Shown: one piece after another, positions 48,179-60,204 of the stretch | Position numbering within the stretch: position 1 is the stretch's first letter | Layout: each line of letters begins with the position of its first letter | Source: Cycas panzhihuaensis | Lineage: Eukaryota > Cycadophyta | Direction of reading: 5' to 3' | DNA length: 64,000 nucleotides | Assembly (NCBI GenBank): GCA_023213395.1 | Contig: CM041465.1 | Span: 197,601,741 to 197,665,740 of the forward strand | Position numbers and translations under genes: made by a program | The notes under the pieces: generated by a model | The model's input: only the letters and a program-made list of their open reading frames with translations | Told to the model about the DNA's origin: nothing | Databases searched by the model: none

Positions 48179-48795
48179 TGTGAGGATCCAAGGGGTCTCT
48201 AACCCTAGATTAATGACCCTGTTAGGGATAAACCACTAGGGACTCACTTACATGATGATGATGCACCAATGAGGATGGATAGCCAAGGATGCTCGCATCC
48301 AATTATATAGGATTCTCATAACTAAAGATGATATAGAGAAAGAAGAAACTGATCTTAACCCAAAATATGATGGCAATACAACACTTTAGGCATTTAAAAT
48401 ATGGCTAAAATATAAAGACTCTAAAAGGAGGGACAATTTGTACAATAGGGATGCCAAGGCTTAGTTGATCAAATAATCCTTCATAATGATACTTATCTAT
48501 TCCTAAAAGAAGGAGGAGGCTAATATATCAGGGATATCATATCCTAATCAATTAGACAAGCCCTAGCTAATAAGAATAAGTCCTAAGTTAAGGGACCACA
48601 TAATAAGTATACTTAGATGTAAAACTAATATGCAATCTTATAATTGTATGACAATAAATAATCAATAGAAAATTCAAGACAATATTATTTTATTCTAATG
48701 CAATATAAATATACATCTATCTCTCCTTTTTTTTTAAGAAAAAGTTAAGTATACCTAGAGAAATTAAAGAGCTTTTTTCTTGTACTTATGCTCAT
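48179..48795 (-). repeat. GypG LTR, left part
   Basis: Starts TGTGAGGATCC and is interrupted by GypH at 48796. Together with 62236-63886 it makes an LTR of about 2.27 kb, nearly the length of the GypA LTR (about 2.27 kb), with similar internal texture (a T-run followed by aag near 48730, as near 710 in GypA). Confidence 0.5.
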
Positions 48796-49165
48796 TATAA
48801 TGATTTGATCCACAAGTTGCATATCAAGAACACATTTTTTGAAGAAAATTAGGAGTTTAAAGATCTTTATTAAGGACTTCATAGTACAATTACATCAAAG
48901 GAGTGTAAGAAAGCTTAGTAATCACCAAAAGATAAGATGTACTGTCATGTGGCCTTACATAAGAAAAATGGGCTACTAACACTAGCATCCTATTGGTAGA
49001 CCATGAGCCCTTCAATCCCATTAGTGGATATATGAGGCTTGTGCACATGAACTAATAAATGTCCTTAACCTTCTCTTTCTTAATCCTGTGGTTGTGACTT
49101 TAGCATTAACCTTTTTAATGTGATTAAATGCTCTTGTGTCATTAACCTTGGAAAGTTCCTTAATA
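48796..49165 (-). repeat. GypH 3' LTR
   Basis: 370 bp, homologous to 61814-62230 but lacking about 45 bp found there near 61950-62010. Starts TATAATGATT where the partner has TGCAATGATC. Confidence 0.85.
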
Positions 49166-49194
49166 GGTCCCCCCCTCTAAGATGCTGAGTCCTT

Positions 49195-50480
49195 GAAGTG
49201 CCAAAGATATAGATATTTCTTGATAAATTCCTCTAACTCCCATGTTACTTTATTAGGATTATAACTAGCCCATATTATTAAGTACTAAAAAATGGTTCTA
49301 TTCTAGAGGGGGCATTAACAAGAATTTAGAATACCCACTAGAGGAATCATGAGGACTCCTTCATGGAGGATGGGTAAGGTTGTTTGAGGGATGATAGTTT
49401 TTTCGAGGTATTTCTTTAAGCAATACACATAGAAGATATTATGGATTTTGGAGTTAGGGGGAAGGTCTAGAGAATAGGCTACTTCACAAATTCTTCAGAG
49501 AATTTTATAAGGACCATAATAGTAAGGGCTTAATTTTTAGGATCTCTGATGGTAGAGGGTTTATTGCTTATAAGGATGGAGATGAAGGAAGACCAAATCA
49601 CCTGTAACAAATACTCTCTTAGATTAGTGGTAGTCAGCTAATTACATTTTTTTATTTTTATTTTGATTTTGATCTTAAGATTATGTAAGATTTGATCCAT
49701 ATCTTAAAGTTTTTATTGTACTCCCACAGTTTAAAGATTGGTAGCTAATGTATGGTATGATGGTGAGGGATATCTATAAATATCCATTAATGGATTCATC
49801 CCAATAGAAGATTGATGAGAAGAATTATACTAATATTTGGCTAATACCAACTAAGAAGTTCAACAATTTTAATGATCTAATATAAAGTAGTGCATACATG
49901 TTTCTAATGTTTTATTGAGAAACTCTAATTATCCATCTACTTATGGATGATATAATGAGCTCATATTAAAAGAAGTTCCATATTCTTGAAAAATCACTTG
50001 CTAAAATGTACTTGTAAATTTTAGATCTCAGTTAGAGATAATTATAGATGGAAAGCCATAAAGGCAAAAGATAAATTAGATGTAGTGATCCACTAGCTAG
50101 GGAACTTTATAAGTTATACAAACTAGTAAGAAGTAAGCATACTTGGTCAAAGTGATTGATGATGAGCCAAATAAAGTCATATTCTATATATAATAGTAGC
50201 ACAATAATAAAATTCATGGCAATGTCTTACCATTTACCTTGGGAAATTTTTAAGGGTTAGAGAAGGCTAGGTTGGGCTTTAATCTCTATTTCATTTCATT
50301 GGTATGTTTTGCATTATGAGATATACATAAGGATGTTGGATTTTATATGGGGTTAGTAAAAGTCTAATTGAATTTAGTAGTATATTTTGTTAAACCCTGA
50401 GTGATTGCTAAGAGGGGTATTGTGATATTCTGCTAAGATATGGGGGATGAATGGTGATGTTAGATGGACAAAAATGTAGT
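49195..50480 (-). pseudogene. pol: GypH integrase C-terminus and chromodomain relic
   Basis: The minus strand has a GPY/F module at about 49390-49515: YYYGPYKIL.RICEVAYSLDL. It is followed at about 49195-49345 by ILNSC.CPL.NRTIF.YLIIW and VTWELEEFIKKY, which matches the chromodomain pattern of an aromatic strand, LV/IxW, then TWE and a C-terminal helix. This places GypH among plant chromoviruses; the chromodomain guides integration to particular chromatin. The integrase core between about 49600 and 50480 is too stop-ridden to place its catalytic residues. Confidence 0.65.
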
Positions 50481-50599
50481 TTTGATATAGAAGATGATTG
50501 TTTTGTATAATATATTCTTTACGATTATGAACTTTATTGGCCCATTTAGCAAAATTAACCTGGGCTTCATTGTCATCGATAAGATCTTCTAACTAGGAG

Positions 50600-51830
50600 G
50601 AATGGGGAAAAGAAATAGAATGAATGACTAGTTTTACTAGAAGATGAGAAAGAGCATCTACAACAACATTGTCCTTATCCTTTTTATAAGTCATGAAAAA
50701 GTAAACAAACCTAAAGTCTATTGGCCCACTTTGCTTATTCCTTTAATAGAATTGGGTGGTCTAATAGGCATCAAAGACTATGATGGTCATTTAAAATGGT
50801 AAATTTGGATCCAAGTAGATATTGACACCACTTATCCATTGCATGAAGAATAGTCCTCATTTCCTTTTGATAGGTTGATAAGTGACAATCATGGTCTTTG
50901 AGCTTCCATCTTTCAAATGCAATGAGATGAAAATTTTGTATAACTCCTAGCCTAACTATAGAGGCATTATATTCTAATTTAAAAGGTTATAAAAAATTAA
51001 GAATGGTGAGGACTGCTGTGGAGGACATGAATATTTTTAGGTGGCTAAATACATCTTCAGTATTTGATGACCATTTAAACAAATCTTTACGTAGTAAGTT
51101 TATCAAGGGGGCTACTATAGAAGCATAATTTTTGACAAAATGATGGTAAAATCTAGTCAATCCAAGGAAAACCCTTAATTATGTGAGGTTTTTTGGTATG
51201 GGCCATTGAATAATGATAGATATTTTATCAGGTTCTACTTGTTCTCCTTCTATGGAGATGATATGCCCTAGGTAAAATAATTCAATTTAACCAAATTTAC
51301 ATTTTGACATTTTTGTATATAGTTAGGTTTACTCAAGAATCCACAAGGTAGACTCTAGATATTAAACATATAGGCCTATGGTGGTAGTGTAGATGAGTAT
51401 ATCATCCAAGAAAATAGTGATAAACTTTTAAAGATAGGGCGTAAAAATTTTATTCATCAAATCTTGGAAGGTAGTAGGAGTGTTACATAACCCAAATGGC
51501 ATAACCTAAAATTCAAAATGACCATAGTAGGTTTTGAAGGTAATTTTATGCTTATCCTCTAGTGCTGTGGGGATTTGATAATACCTAAATTACAAGTCTA
51601 ATTTTTAGAAAAATCTGACCCCATGTATTTCATCCAACATGTTATCTATTTGGAGGTGGGTCAAAAACTTATTCTTAATAGTGAGTTTATTAAATTTTAA
51701 ATAATTGATGTAAATTTGAAAAGAACCATCTTTCTTTTAAACAAGTACGATAGATGTGGCATAATGACTCTTATTGGATTGAATGATGCCCATATCTAAG
51801 AGTTCATTTGTGATGCGCTTAATCTCATTC
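50600..51830 (-). pseudogene. pol: GypH reverse transcriptase and RNase H relic
   Basis: RT (about 51180-51770) in order: ATSIVLV.KKDGSF, LTIKNKF, MLDEIHGVRFF, VMPFGLCNTPTTFQDLMN, the catalytic box FLDDILIY (intact), KCKFG and YLGHIIS. RNase H follows (about 50740-50960): FKLEYNASIVRLGVI near the first acidic site, HLSTYQKEMRTILHAM and WCQYLLGSKFTILNDHHSL. TAG/TAA stops replace many Gln codons, but the frame is largely continuous through RT. Confidence 0.85.
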
Positions 51831-52249
51831 TTTTGAAAATATAAGTTTTGGTATGGTTATAAGTTGATATGGCTATGTAGGTGCTTTAATTCAATAATAT
51901 TATGGAATATATGATTTGGGGGAAGGATACCAAGTAGATGATAAAGAATATATTGGTACTTGGTTGGGACTATTTAGATATCCAAATGATCCTTTAGTTG
52001 TGGTTAAACATTGTTAATTTAAATAATATAACCAAGACTCCCATTGAGTTACTTACTCATTTGCTTAGGAGAAATTAATTTGTTTGGTGGTGATTAGAGA
52101 CTTAATTTATGGGTTTGTTTAAATTGGTCTTTAAACATCATGAAACGATTATTTAGAGAATTATTAGTACTATAAGTTCCTAAGATTTGGAGCCATTAGA
52201 TGCTTAAGATTGTATTTGATCTCCCAAGAGATAAGGCATAAAATTCAGA

Positions 52250-53491
52250 CTTGAGTTGATAAGTGCCAATTTAAACTTGAAGATTTTAAATAACCCTAAC
52301 ATAATAAAGGCTATAATGACTAGGTAGAGAGTAATTAAAACCTATTTTTATTTTAATATATTGGTTTATTTACTTGGTGATTGTAATATTGATGAAGTTC
52401 AATGACATACCCTTATCAATTAAGATTGTAATGGTGGTCTTCCTTAAGGTCCCTCATACTCATAATGAGTCAAGGCAGGCAAAAGAGAAAATAATGAATA
52501 TGGAAGGTTTAGGAGTAGACTTAGGTTCTACTAGTGGAGGGGACTTTAGTAAAGGTTCTTCTTCAGTTTCATCTTTTAAATATGAGACAAGGTCAATGGT
52601 AAATATTACTTTGCTACCTTTGCAAACTCTACCGTACTTGTCAAACCATTTTTCTGCACATTAAGTACAAAGGCATACTTCCGTATACTTATGTGTCTCC
52701 AATATGGGAACCCTTATTGATGATTATTTTATTAGTGATCATTTTTCTAGTTATTTTATTAGTTGTCTTATATGGTCATATATTTGAAACCTTGGGGGCC
52801 TATAAGAATCTAATTTCCTTAGATGACTAGACCATGTTAATTCTCTTCTAAAAATAGATATTCTCTCTACTACAAATTTAGCTTCCATTGCCTTAGCTAC
52901 ATTGATAGTATCATTAAGGTTAGGAGGGAAGATGGTCCTTAGCCTTATTTATATATTATCTTTCAGTCCAACTACATAAGTTTCAATAAGTGTGTGCTTT
53001 TTAAGATCTTGAGTGACTCGATTTTGAATGGCTTAAAATTCATCAGTGTATACTTTAATGGAGGTAGATTGTCTTAACTAGGTTAGTTGACTAAAATATA
53101 ATTGGTTCTAGGTTTCATCATACTTCTCAAAGAAACATTTATAGAAAATGTCCTATGTTTGATTCATGTGATATTCTCTAGTCCATCATTTATAATAGTG
53201 GCATGCTTTTATTTCTAGGTAAATAGAAGAAAATGCCAACTAATCTACTTGGGATATTTGGTTAAATGTAAAGTATGAGTCTAGCATATTGATCCATGTA
53301 TGAGTTACATCTTTGCTGAGATTTAGATCAAAGATTAGTATATTGATTTTATAATTAAAATTTTGTTGACGAGAAGACTAAAGGTGTGCAGTTTCACCCT
53401 GAGAAATTCTACCTTGGGAGGTGTTGGAAGTAGATATCAATAAGCAATTAAGAATTTATGTACTGAGGGCTTAAAATTATTGTACCATATT
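52250..53491 (-). pseudogene. gag: GypH gag relic with protease region
   Basis: Gag core at about 52880-53330: HTWINMLDSYFTFNQIS, a CFFEKYDET stretch, TDEF.AIQNRVTQDL, YVVGLKDNI and LNDTINVAKAMEAK, in the order of the retrotransposon Gag domain. The protease region (about 52250-52700) has no readable D-S-G. The Gag N-terminus (GQIANMVQ) continues across the GypI insertion to about 60240. Many stops at Gln codons. Confidence 0.65.
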
Positions 53492-53496
53492 AGCAA
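53492..53496. repeat. GypI target-site duplication (left)
   Basis: AGCAA, repeated exactly at 60205-60209. Confidence 0.95.
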
Positions 53497-54536
53497 TGAT
53501 CCCAAAAGAGCTTAGTTGGTGAAGAAATCAATTATCAACCTTTCCTCCTTGAGATCCTGGGAGTTAGTGTAGAAAGCTCAATAACATCAAAACAACAATG
53601 AGCCCATGAAAGGAAAATTCTACACCAAATCATTTATTCTTGAAATTCATCCAAAAGTATGAGGAGTAATACTTTTATTAAACCATGAAAATCTCCATTT
53701 AATGGTGGAGAAATCAACTAGCAAAAGAATGGTAAAATTACAAGGAATAAATGTTACAATTATACCATAAGGGGGACTCCAACCCTCCAAATGCTTCTCA
53801 AGTCAAGTCTCCAAGAACCACCTCTCCAACCTGTAGAAGGGCTCAATTTATAGAAAGAAACCTGAATTGCATGTTTAACAAGTGGCAATCATGCAAGTAT
53901 AACCACTAACCACCATAATGCATGTTGTCCAAGTGGCCTTCATACAATTCTTAAAACGTTACAGTTTGTGACAGATCTTAAAGTACTCCAATTTAGCTCA
54001 AATTTGGTACACGTATATTAACATATGTCCCCTCATCTTCCTCAAATTTTCAGCTCATTTGGATGTTATTTGACTATATTTTTGTTCATTTAATAATAAT
54101 ATGTATTTGCTGTTTTTCTGCTGTCCAAGTGGCCTTCATACAATTCTTAAAAGTTGCGGCTTGTAACTAACCTTAACGGACTCCAATTTAGCTCAAATTT
54201 TGTACACGTATAGGAACGCATGTCTCCTCCACTTCCTCAAAATTGTAGCTCATTTGGTTGTCATTTGGCTATGTTTCTATTTATATAATCAAAATATATA
54301 TTTTCTATTTTTTTCTGCTAACTGTGGGATTAATTTTTATGCAAAGACAAGGCTTGAACTCTAATCAAATGATATTTTCTGAACCCCACCTTTTGTACAC
54401 ATCTAGTGAGATGTGTCTTATCCATTTAAACAAAATTTCATAGAATTTTGATACCATTTGGCCATATCTCTTTTAGTTATTCCAATGCCTAGCATTTTCT
54501 GCATCCTGTAAACATATGGTAGATCCTCCTGGATCA
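53497..54536 (-). repeat. GypI 3' LTR
   Basis: 1040 bp. TATA-like ctataaattga on the minus strand (53843-53853). Contains a duplicated block: gtccaagtggccttcatacaattctt... occurs at about 53927 and again at about 54122. The end of pol overlaps its last bases (frame down to 54418). Confidence 0.95.
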
Positions 54537-55760
54537 TGGCTCCCCCTTCCTTGGAAAATAGCCAACTCCTGTTTGGCTTAGAATTGGAGATGGGGAAGTG
54601 TTGTTCTCCTTGTTGCCTACTAAACCACTTGGCCTTACTAGGCAATTGCCTGCTACTCCAATCACAGAAAGATTCATGTGTCTTATGTCGTGTTTCGGTA
54701 GATTTCCTCCCCAAGATACAATCTTCCTTGAGAGGCTCCTCACTTTCCAAATACAAATCATCAACTGAAGGTAAAGTGAACTGGTCCTGTTCCTCATCTA
54801 GCATGGAGGGCTTAAAGAGTTTTAAGTATTCAGCATTTACTACTGAATATATTTGCATATAAGGTGGAAGATCAAGTTGGAAAGCATTGCCACCTACTTT
54901 TCTCAAAATCTTGAATGGTCCATACCTTATAGGTTTGAGTTTCTTACCTTCTCCTTTTAACCTCTCCTTGCTCAAGTATAACCATACTAAATCTTCTTCT
55001 TGGAAAGTACGCTCTTGCCTATGCTTGTCATGTCTTTCCTTGTACTTTTGTTGAGTCCTTAGAAGTTGATCATGTACTTCTTTGTGGACTCTCTGGATCT
55101 TCTCCAAGTATCTTAAAGCCTTGTCATGCTCCTCCTTCTCTTTATGGATCCTTCCTTAGCTTGCATGGAAAACTCCAAGTCAAATGGACTTTGAGGTAAG
55201 TATCCCAAACAAACTTCAAAAGGTGCTTTAGAGTGTGATGCATGCATTGCTCTATTAAAAGCAAATTGTAGAAAAGCCAATGATTCATCCCAAGTCTTTG
55301 GATGCTTGGAATTGTATCCCCTCAATAGATGTACCAAAGTTATGTTCACTACTTGGTTTGTCCATATGTTTGAGGATGGAAACTTGTACTCCTCTTCAAT
55401 TTGGTATCCATCATCTCCCATAGTGACTTCCAAAATGATGAAAGGAATCGAGTGTCCCGATCTAAAATGATGGAAGAAGGCAAGCCAAAATTCTTCCATA
55501 CATGCTCGAAGAATAACTCAATTTGCTCCTGCACATGATTGTCTTCTTACAAGGTATTAGACATATCATTTTACTGAACCTATCTACAACAACAAAAAGA
55601 TAATCATGTCCCTTCCTAGTCATGGGAAGTCCCCCTAAAAAATCAATGGAGATACTTTCCCAAGGCCTAGTGGGAATAGGTAGTGGTGTATACAATCCTA
55701 ATTTTCTAGAAGAAGGCTTAGAAGTATTACACATTACACATCCTTTTACATATTTTTTTA
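54418..55760 (-). pseudogene. pol: GypI integrase relic
   Basis: The core starts PTRPWESISIDFLGGLP with the first Asp (about 55650), then the second Asp in [14 protein letters not shown] (about 55450-55490) and YGQTKVVN (about 55350), where the catalytic Glu reads Lys. AFNRAMHASHSKAPFEVCLG follows (about 55220). The 229-codon frame 54418-55107 holds VHDQLLRTQQKYKERHD, the GPY/F module IRYGPFKILRKVGGNAFQLD and a tail with ILGRKSTETRHK and WSSRQLPSKAKW, which looks like a degenerate chromodomain. One frame break lies near 55110 and another near 55500. Without the Glu, strand transfer should be impossible. Confidence 0.88.
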
Positions 55761-56042
55761 CATCATTTTACATTTTTGGACATACAACATATCTTCTCAA
55801 GTTTGCTAAAGTCTTCTCTATACCAAAGTGACCAGCTACTTTAGAAGTATGGGCTTCTCTAAGCCACTTGATCTTGTCTCCTTTTGATGGAACATAGTTT
55901 GCTCCCCTTTGAAAAGTAGACCATCCTTCCAAGCAATTTGGGAAGGTCTTCCTTCGCTAGGTTTTCTAATTCTTCCTTCAAAGCTTCATCTTCATGGTAC
56001 AAGTCTTTGTACTCTTCATGATGCATTGGTTCCACCGCAAAC

Positions 56043-57001
56043 TCATAAGAGAACTACAAACAAAAGTAGAAGAAGAAGTGGAACAAGGTGGTCTAGATAA
56101 CATATCGGCAATTTTGTTATTAGATCCCTTTTATACTTAATTACAATATTGAATTGTTGTAAATAACTCATCCACTTCATGTGTCTTGCTTGTTGTAATT
56201 TACTTTGAGTTTGTAAAAATTGAAGAGGCTTATGATCGGTATGAACTACAACTTTGTTTTCGAGCAAGTATGACCTCCAATGCTTGCATGCTTGATGAAG
56301 TCACGAACATTTCTCGATCATATGTTGGGTAGTTCTTCACTTGAGGGTGAAGACTTACAGATAATGCATAATAGGCTTCCCATCTTGAATAAGGATAGCT
56401 CCCATCGCATTTCCACTTGCATCGCCTTCTACTTCAAAAGGCCTTTGCAAATTTGGCATTGCCAAAAGTGCTTCACAAATTTTATTCTTTAAAGAAGAAA
56501 GGCTTCTTCCTCCTTGGAACCCCAAGTAAACTTTCTACTAGATTTTGTCAATCCATGTAGAGGTCTGCAACTGTGAGAAATGAAGAATGAACTTTCTCAA
56601 GTATTGACAAGCTCTAAAAACTTCTCACCTCTATGATGTTTGTTGGCCTAGGCCATTTGAGGATGGCTTGAGTCTTGAGTGGATCAATGCTCAACTTTCC
56701 TCCTCCAACCACAAAGCCTAAGAAGATCAAGTTCTCCTTGCCAAATTCACACTTCTTCACATTAAGCTTCAAATGATGCTTAGCCATAGTCTTTAAAACT
56801 TCTTCTATGTGCTGCAAATATTCCTCCCATGTGTTCTTTGAAAATCAAAATGTCATCAAGATAGACAACAACATAATTATCCAAGTAAGGCCCTAATATT
56901 TCATTCATTAGCCTCATGAATGTTGTAGGAGCATTACACAATCCGAAAGGTATAACCATCCATTCAAAGAGTCCTTGCTTTGTTTTGAAGTAGTCTTCCA
57001 T
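56043..57001 (-). pseudogene. pol: GypI reverse transcriptase (C-terminal) and RNase H
   Basis: RT resumes in frame at 57001 with TKQGLFEWMVIPFGLCNAPT and the intact catalytic box VVYLDDILIF (about 56855). After a frame change near 56800, VLKTMAKHHLKLNVKKCEFG and FLGFVVGG follow. RNase H occupies about 56100-56500: PFEVEGDASGNAMGAIL with the first Asp, EKCS, and VVHTDHKPLQFL (about 56215), then ARHMKWMSYLQQF. Several single stops separate the blocks. Confidence 0.9.
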
Positions 57002-58521
57002 GTGTCCTCCTCCTTGACCCTAACTTGGTGATAACCACTTTTTAAATACAATTTAGTGAAATAACAAGCATGCTGAATTTGATCAAGCAAATCATCTATA
57101 CGAGGCAAAGGGTAGCGATTTTTAATTGTAATTTTATTTAAAGCATGAAAATCTATACACATTCTCCATCCTCCATCCTTCTTAGGCACCAAGACAATTG
57201 GTGACCCACAAGGTGAACATGAAGGTCTTATGACCCCTTGATCAAGCAACTCCTCAACTTGCCTCTTTATCTCATTATTTTCTACAATGGAGTGCCTATA
57301 CAAAGCAACATTAAGTAATGGTGCATCTCCTACAAGAGTGATTTCATGCTCTATCTTTCTCTTTGGTGGAAGCCCATCAACATGTTGAAATAGAATATCA
57401 TACCTTGTCTTTAACTCCTCAACTTGTTGCATTTGTTTAGGTGATATAAGAAGAGTGTGAGTAGAAGGACCTTCTTCATCTCTTGGCTCTTCTTTTCTCC
57501 TTACCATTAAGATGACAAATTTACCACATGCATTGATCATCCTTTTTGCTTGAGTAGAAAATAATGCTATTTTATCCAAGTGCTTCTTTGTGGCCTTTAT
57601 GATGAAGCCCTTGTTATCCTTCATCAATCGATACTTTCTCTCCCTTCGATAGAAGAGTGCATCTCGATCCCACAAGTAGGGACTTCCAAGCACAACATGG
57701 CATACATCCCGTGGCACCACATCACATATTACCTCATCAACAAAATCATTAGTGATGGAAAATTTAAGTGTACATTGCTTTGATATTTGCATTTCCACAT
57801 CTTTATGGATCCAACCAAGAGGATATGGATGAGGGTGAGGAGTAGTTACCAAACTAATGCTCTTTACCAAACTTTCCGAGATCAAATTCTTTTGGCTTCC
57901 TGGATCTATAATGGCACCAATCATACTATTTCCCACTTGAAGCTTCAAGTGAAATAGTTCCTCCCTTGTAGCATCATCTTCATAATTTGTAAGTAGAGTG
58001 ACCTTCTCTTCTTCTCCTTCACTTTGAATCTCCACCTCAGAAAGTAGTGCTTTCCTTTTTCCTTCTTTCTTAATTCCATATCCTTGATATGCTTGGTTTA
58101 GTTCTGGATGCAACTTCCAACACTTTGCTGTAATATGACCACTAATATCACAATGCTCATAATAGTTAGAACTTTTAACAAAATTAGTTCTTTTCTTCTT
58201 TCCTTCTTGCCTTTTTGATGAGTGCAATTTAGGATTCTTTTCATACTTATTAGAAGTAAAAGTAGAATCTTTATACATGAATGTAGATTTCTTACTTTTA
58301 CTTTCTATTGCCATAGCCATCCTACTTGCTTCTCCAATGGATTGAACCTTAAAAAGCCTTAGTTCCTTCCTTATGTATTCATGTAATCCTCCAATGAATT
58401 TCATAAGAGTGATATGTTCATCCATATTAATACCAAGTAGCATGCCATGCCTAAAAAATAAAGAAGTATAGTCTTGGACACTTACACCTCTCCTTGGCAT
58501 AAATATTGCCAAGTGACCCAT
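56914..58521 (-). pseudogene. pol: GypI gag C-terminus, protease and RT N-terminus (535 codons)
   Basis: The longest open frame in the window. It begins in Gag with DYTSLFFRHGMLLGINMDEH and GLHEYIRKELRLF. The zinc knuckle at about 58140 reads YYEHCDISGHITAKC, the first Cys now Tyr. Protease (residues about 205-300) reads AIIDPGSQKNLISESLV, where D-S-G is D-P-G, then HVVLGSPYLWDRDA. The RT N-terminus follows with EVELLDQGVIRP-like text, SPIVLVPKKDGGWRMCIDFH, NRYPLPRIDDLLDQ and KSGYHQVRV before the frame changes near 57000. Gag and Pol are fused in one frame, as in most chromoviruses. The upstream Gag part is at 58562-59107. Confidence 0.92.
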
Positions 58522-58561
58522 TGGTCTTCCTCATGACCTATGGGGTAGAATTGCTTCTTTA

Positions 58562-59107
58562 TTATTTTCTTAAAATCCCTCCATGAAAAGAAGATACATC
58601 ATGAGTCTTCAAAAATACATTCCACCATGTCAATGCATGTTTACACATCTTGAGCCTAGCAAATGAAAGCTTTTGAGCATTACTATAAGCATAGATTGTG
58701 AAGTAGGTTTCAAGTTGATCCAACCAATGGTCCAACTTTTTAGCATTTACCTCTCCATCATAAGTTGGAATATCCAACTTTGCCTCCACCTTGAAGGGTT
58801 GATGAGATGAAGTACCCTTGCTTTCTTCAAATGAGTGCTTTAAGGTCTCCTCCTCTTCCTCTTCATGGTCGTGGTCATATGTGGATCCTCCTTCAAATTC
58901 CTTCTCTTTGCCTTTTCCTTTGACTAGAGGTAGAAGGTGGGTCATCATTTGCATCAAGGCTTCTACGTTCTTCTCAAGCCTTTCAAATCTAATTTCTCCA
59001 TCTTCTTTTTCAGCCATGGTGCTTGGATTCTTTCTTTGTCTTCTTGGTGATTGCAACACAAGAAAGTCTTCACCTTTGTCTTTGTATCCTTTCCTTGTTT
59101 GTACCAT
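58562..59107 (-). pseudogene. gag: GypI gag N-terminus (181 codons)
   Basis: Starts MVQTRKGYKDKGEDF at 59107, 26 bp after the primer site. A coiled, acidic region follows (FERLEKNVEALMQMMTHLL, then HDHEEEEEETLK), and then the start of the capsid domain: VEAKLDIPTYDGEVNAKKLD, HWLDQLETYFTIYAYSNAQK and LARL-type helix with ALTWWNVF. A frame change near 58540 separates it from the rest of Gag. Gag would assemble the particle in the cytoplasm. The start is well supported by the primer site and family practice. Confidence 0.92.
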
Positions 59108-59133
59108 TCAAGTCCCTACAACAAAGATCAGAA

Positions 59134-59145
59134 GCTCTGATACCA
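59134..59145 (-). other. GypI primer-binding site
   Basis: The plus strand reads gctctgatacca, exact complement of the Met-tRNA site tggtatcagagc, five bases from the 5' LTR. Confidence 0.92.
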
Positions 59146-59150
59146 AAATA

Positions 59151-60204
59151 TGATCCCAAAAGATCTTAGTTGGCGAAGAAATCAATTATCAACCTTTCCT
59201 CCTTGAGATCTTGGGAGTTAGTGTAGAAAGCTCAATAACATCAAAACAACAATGAGCCCATGAAAGGAAAATTCTACACCAAATCATTTATTCTTGAAAT
59301 TCATCCAAAAGTATGAGGAGTAATACTTTTATTAAACCATGAAAATCTCCATTTAATGGTGGAGAAATCAACTAGCAAAAGAATGGTAAAATTACAAGGA
59401 ATAAATGTTACAATTATACCATAAGGGGGACTCCAACCCTCCAAATGCTTCTCCAAGGATGCTTCTCAAGTAAAGTCTCCAAGAACCACCTCTCCAACCT
59501 GTAGAAGGGCTCAATTTATAGAAAGAAACCTGAATTTCATGTTTAACAAGTGGCAATCATGCAAGTATAACCACTAACCGCCAGAATGCATGTTGTCCAA
59601 GTGGCCTTCATACAATTCTTAAAACGTTATAGTTTGTAACAGATCTTAACGTACTCCAATTTGGCTCAAATTTGGTACACGTATAGGAACGTATGTTCCC
59701 TCAGCTTCCTCAAATTTTCAGCTCATTTGGATGTTATTTGCCTGTATTTTTATTCATTTAATAATAAAATGTATTTGCTATTTTTCTGCTGTCCAAGTGG
59801 CCTTCATACAATTCTAAAACTTTGCGGCTTGTAACTAACCTTAACGGACTCCAATTCAGCTCAAATTTTTTACACATATAGGAACGCATGTCTCCTCCGC
59901 TTACTCAAAATTTTAGCTCATTTGGATGTCATTTGGCCATGTTTCTATTCATATAATCAAAATATATATTTTCTATTTTTTTCTGCTAACTGTGGGATTA
60001 ATTTTTATGCAAAGACAAGGCTTGAACTCTAATCAAATGATATTTTCTGAACCCCACCTTTTGTACACATCTAGTGAGATGTGTCTTATCCCTTTAAACA
60101 AAATTTCATAGAATTTTGATACCATTTGGCCATATCTCTTTTAGTTATGCCAATGCCTAGCATTTTCTGCATCCTGTAAACATATGGTAGATCCTCCTGG
60201 ATCA
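59151..60204 (-). repeat. GypI 5' LTR
   Basis: 1054 bp, about 96-97% identical to the left copy. Carries a 16-bp duplication near 59450-59466 (caaggatgcttctc type). TATA-like ctataaattga on the minus strand at 59511-59521. Confidence 0.95.

Larger units (their letters stand above)
53497..60204 (-). mobile_element. GypI: youngest Ty3/gypsy element
   Basis: LTRs at 53497-54536 and 59151-60204, both TGATCC...GGATCA, differ at about 35 positions and one 16-bp indel (about 96-97% identity). A perfect Met-tRNA primer site (59134-59145), a polypurine tract (54537-54548) and a perfect AGCAA duplication complete a textbook full-length element of 6.7 kb. Gag starts only 26 bp from the primer site. Gag-pol is mostly open but carries several frameshifts, stops and an integrase active-site change. 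It interrupts GypH gag. Confidence 0.97.

Noticed and set aside
54536-54862. A 108-codon plus-strand frame, and others antisense to GypI
   Set aside because: They mirror the GypI coding strand, which explains the openness.
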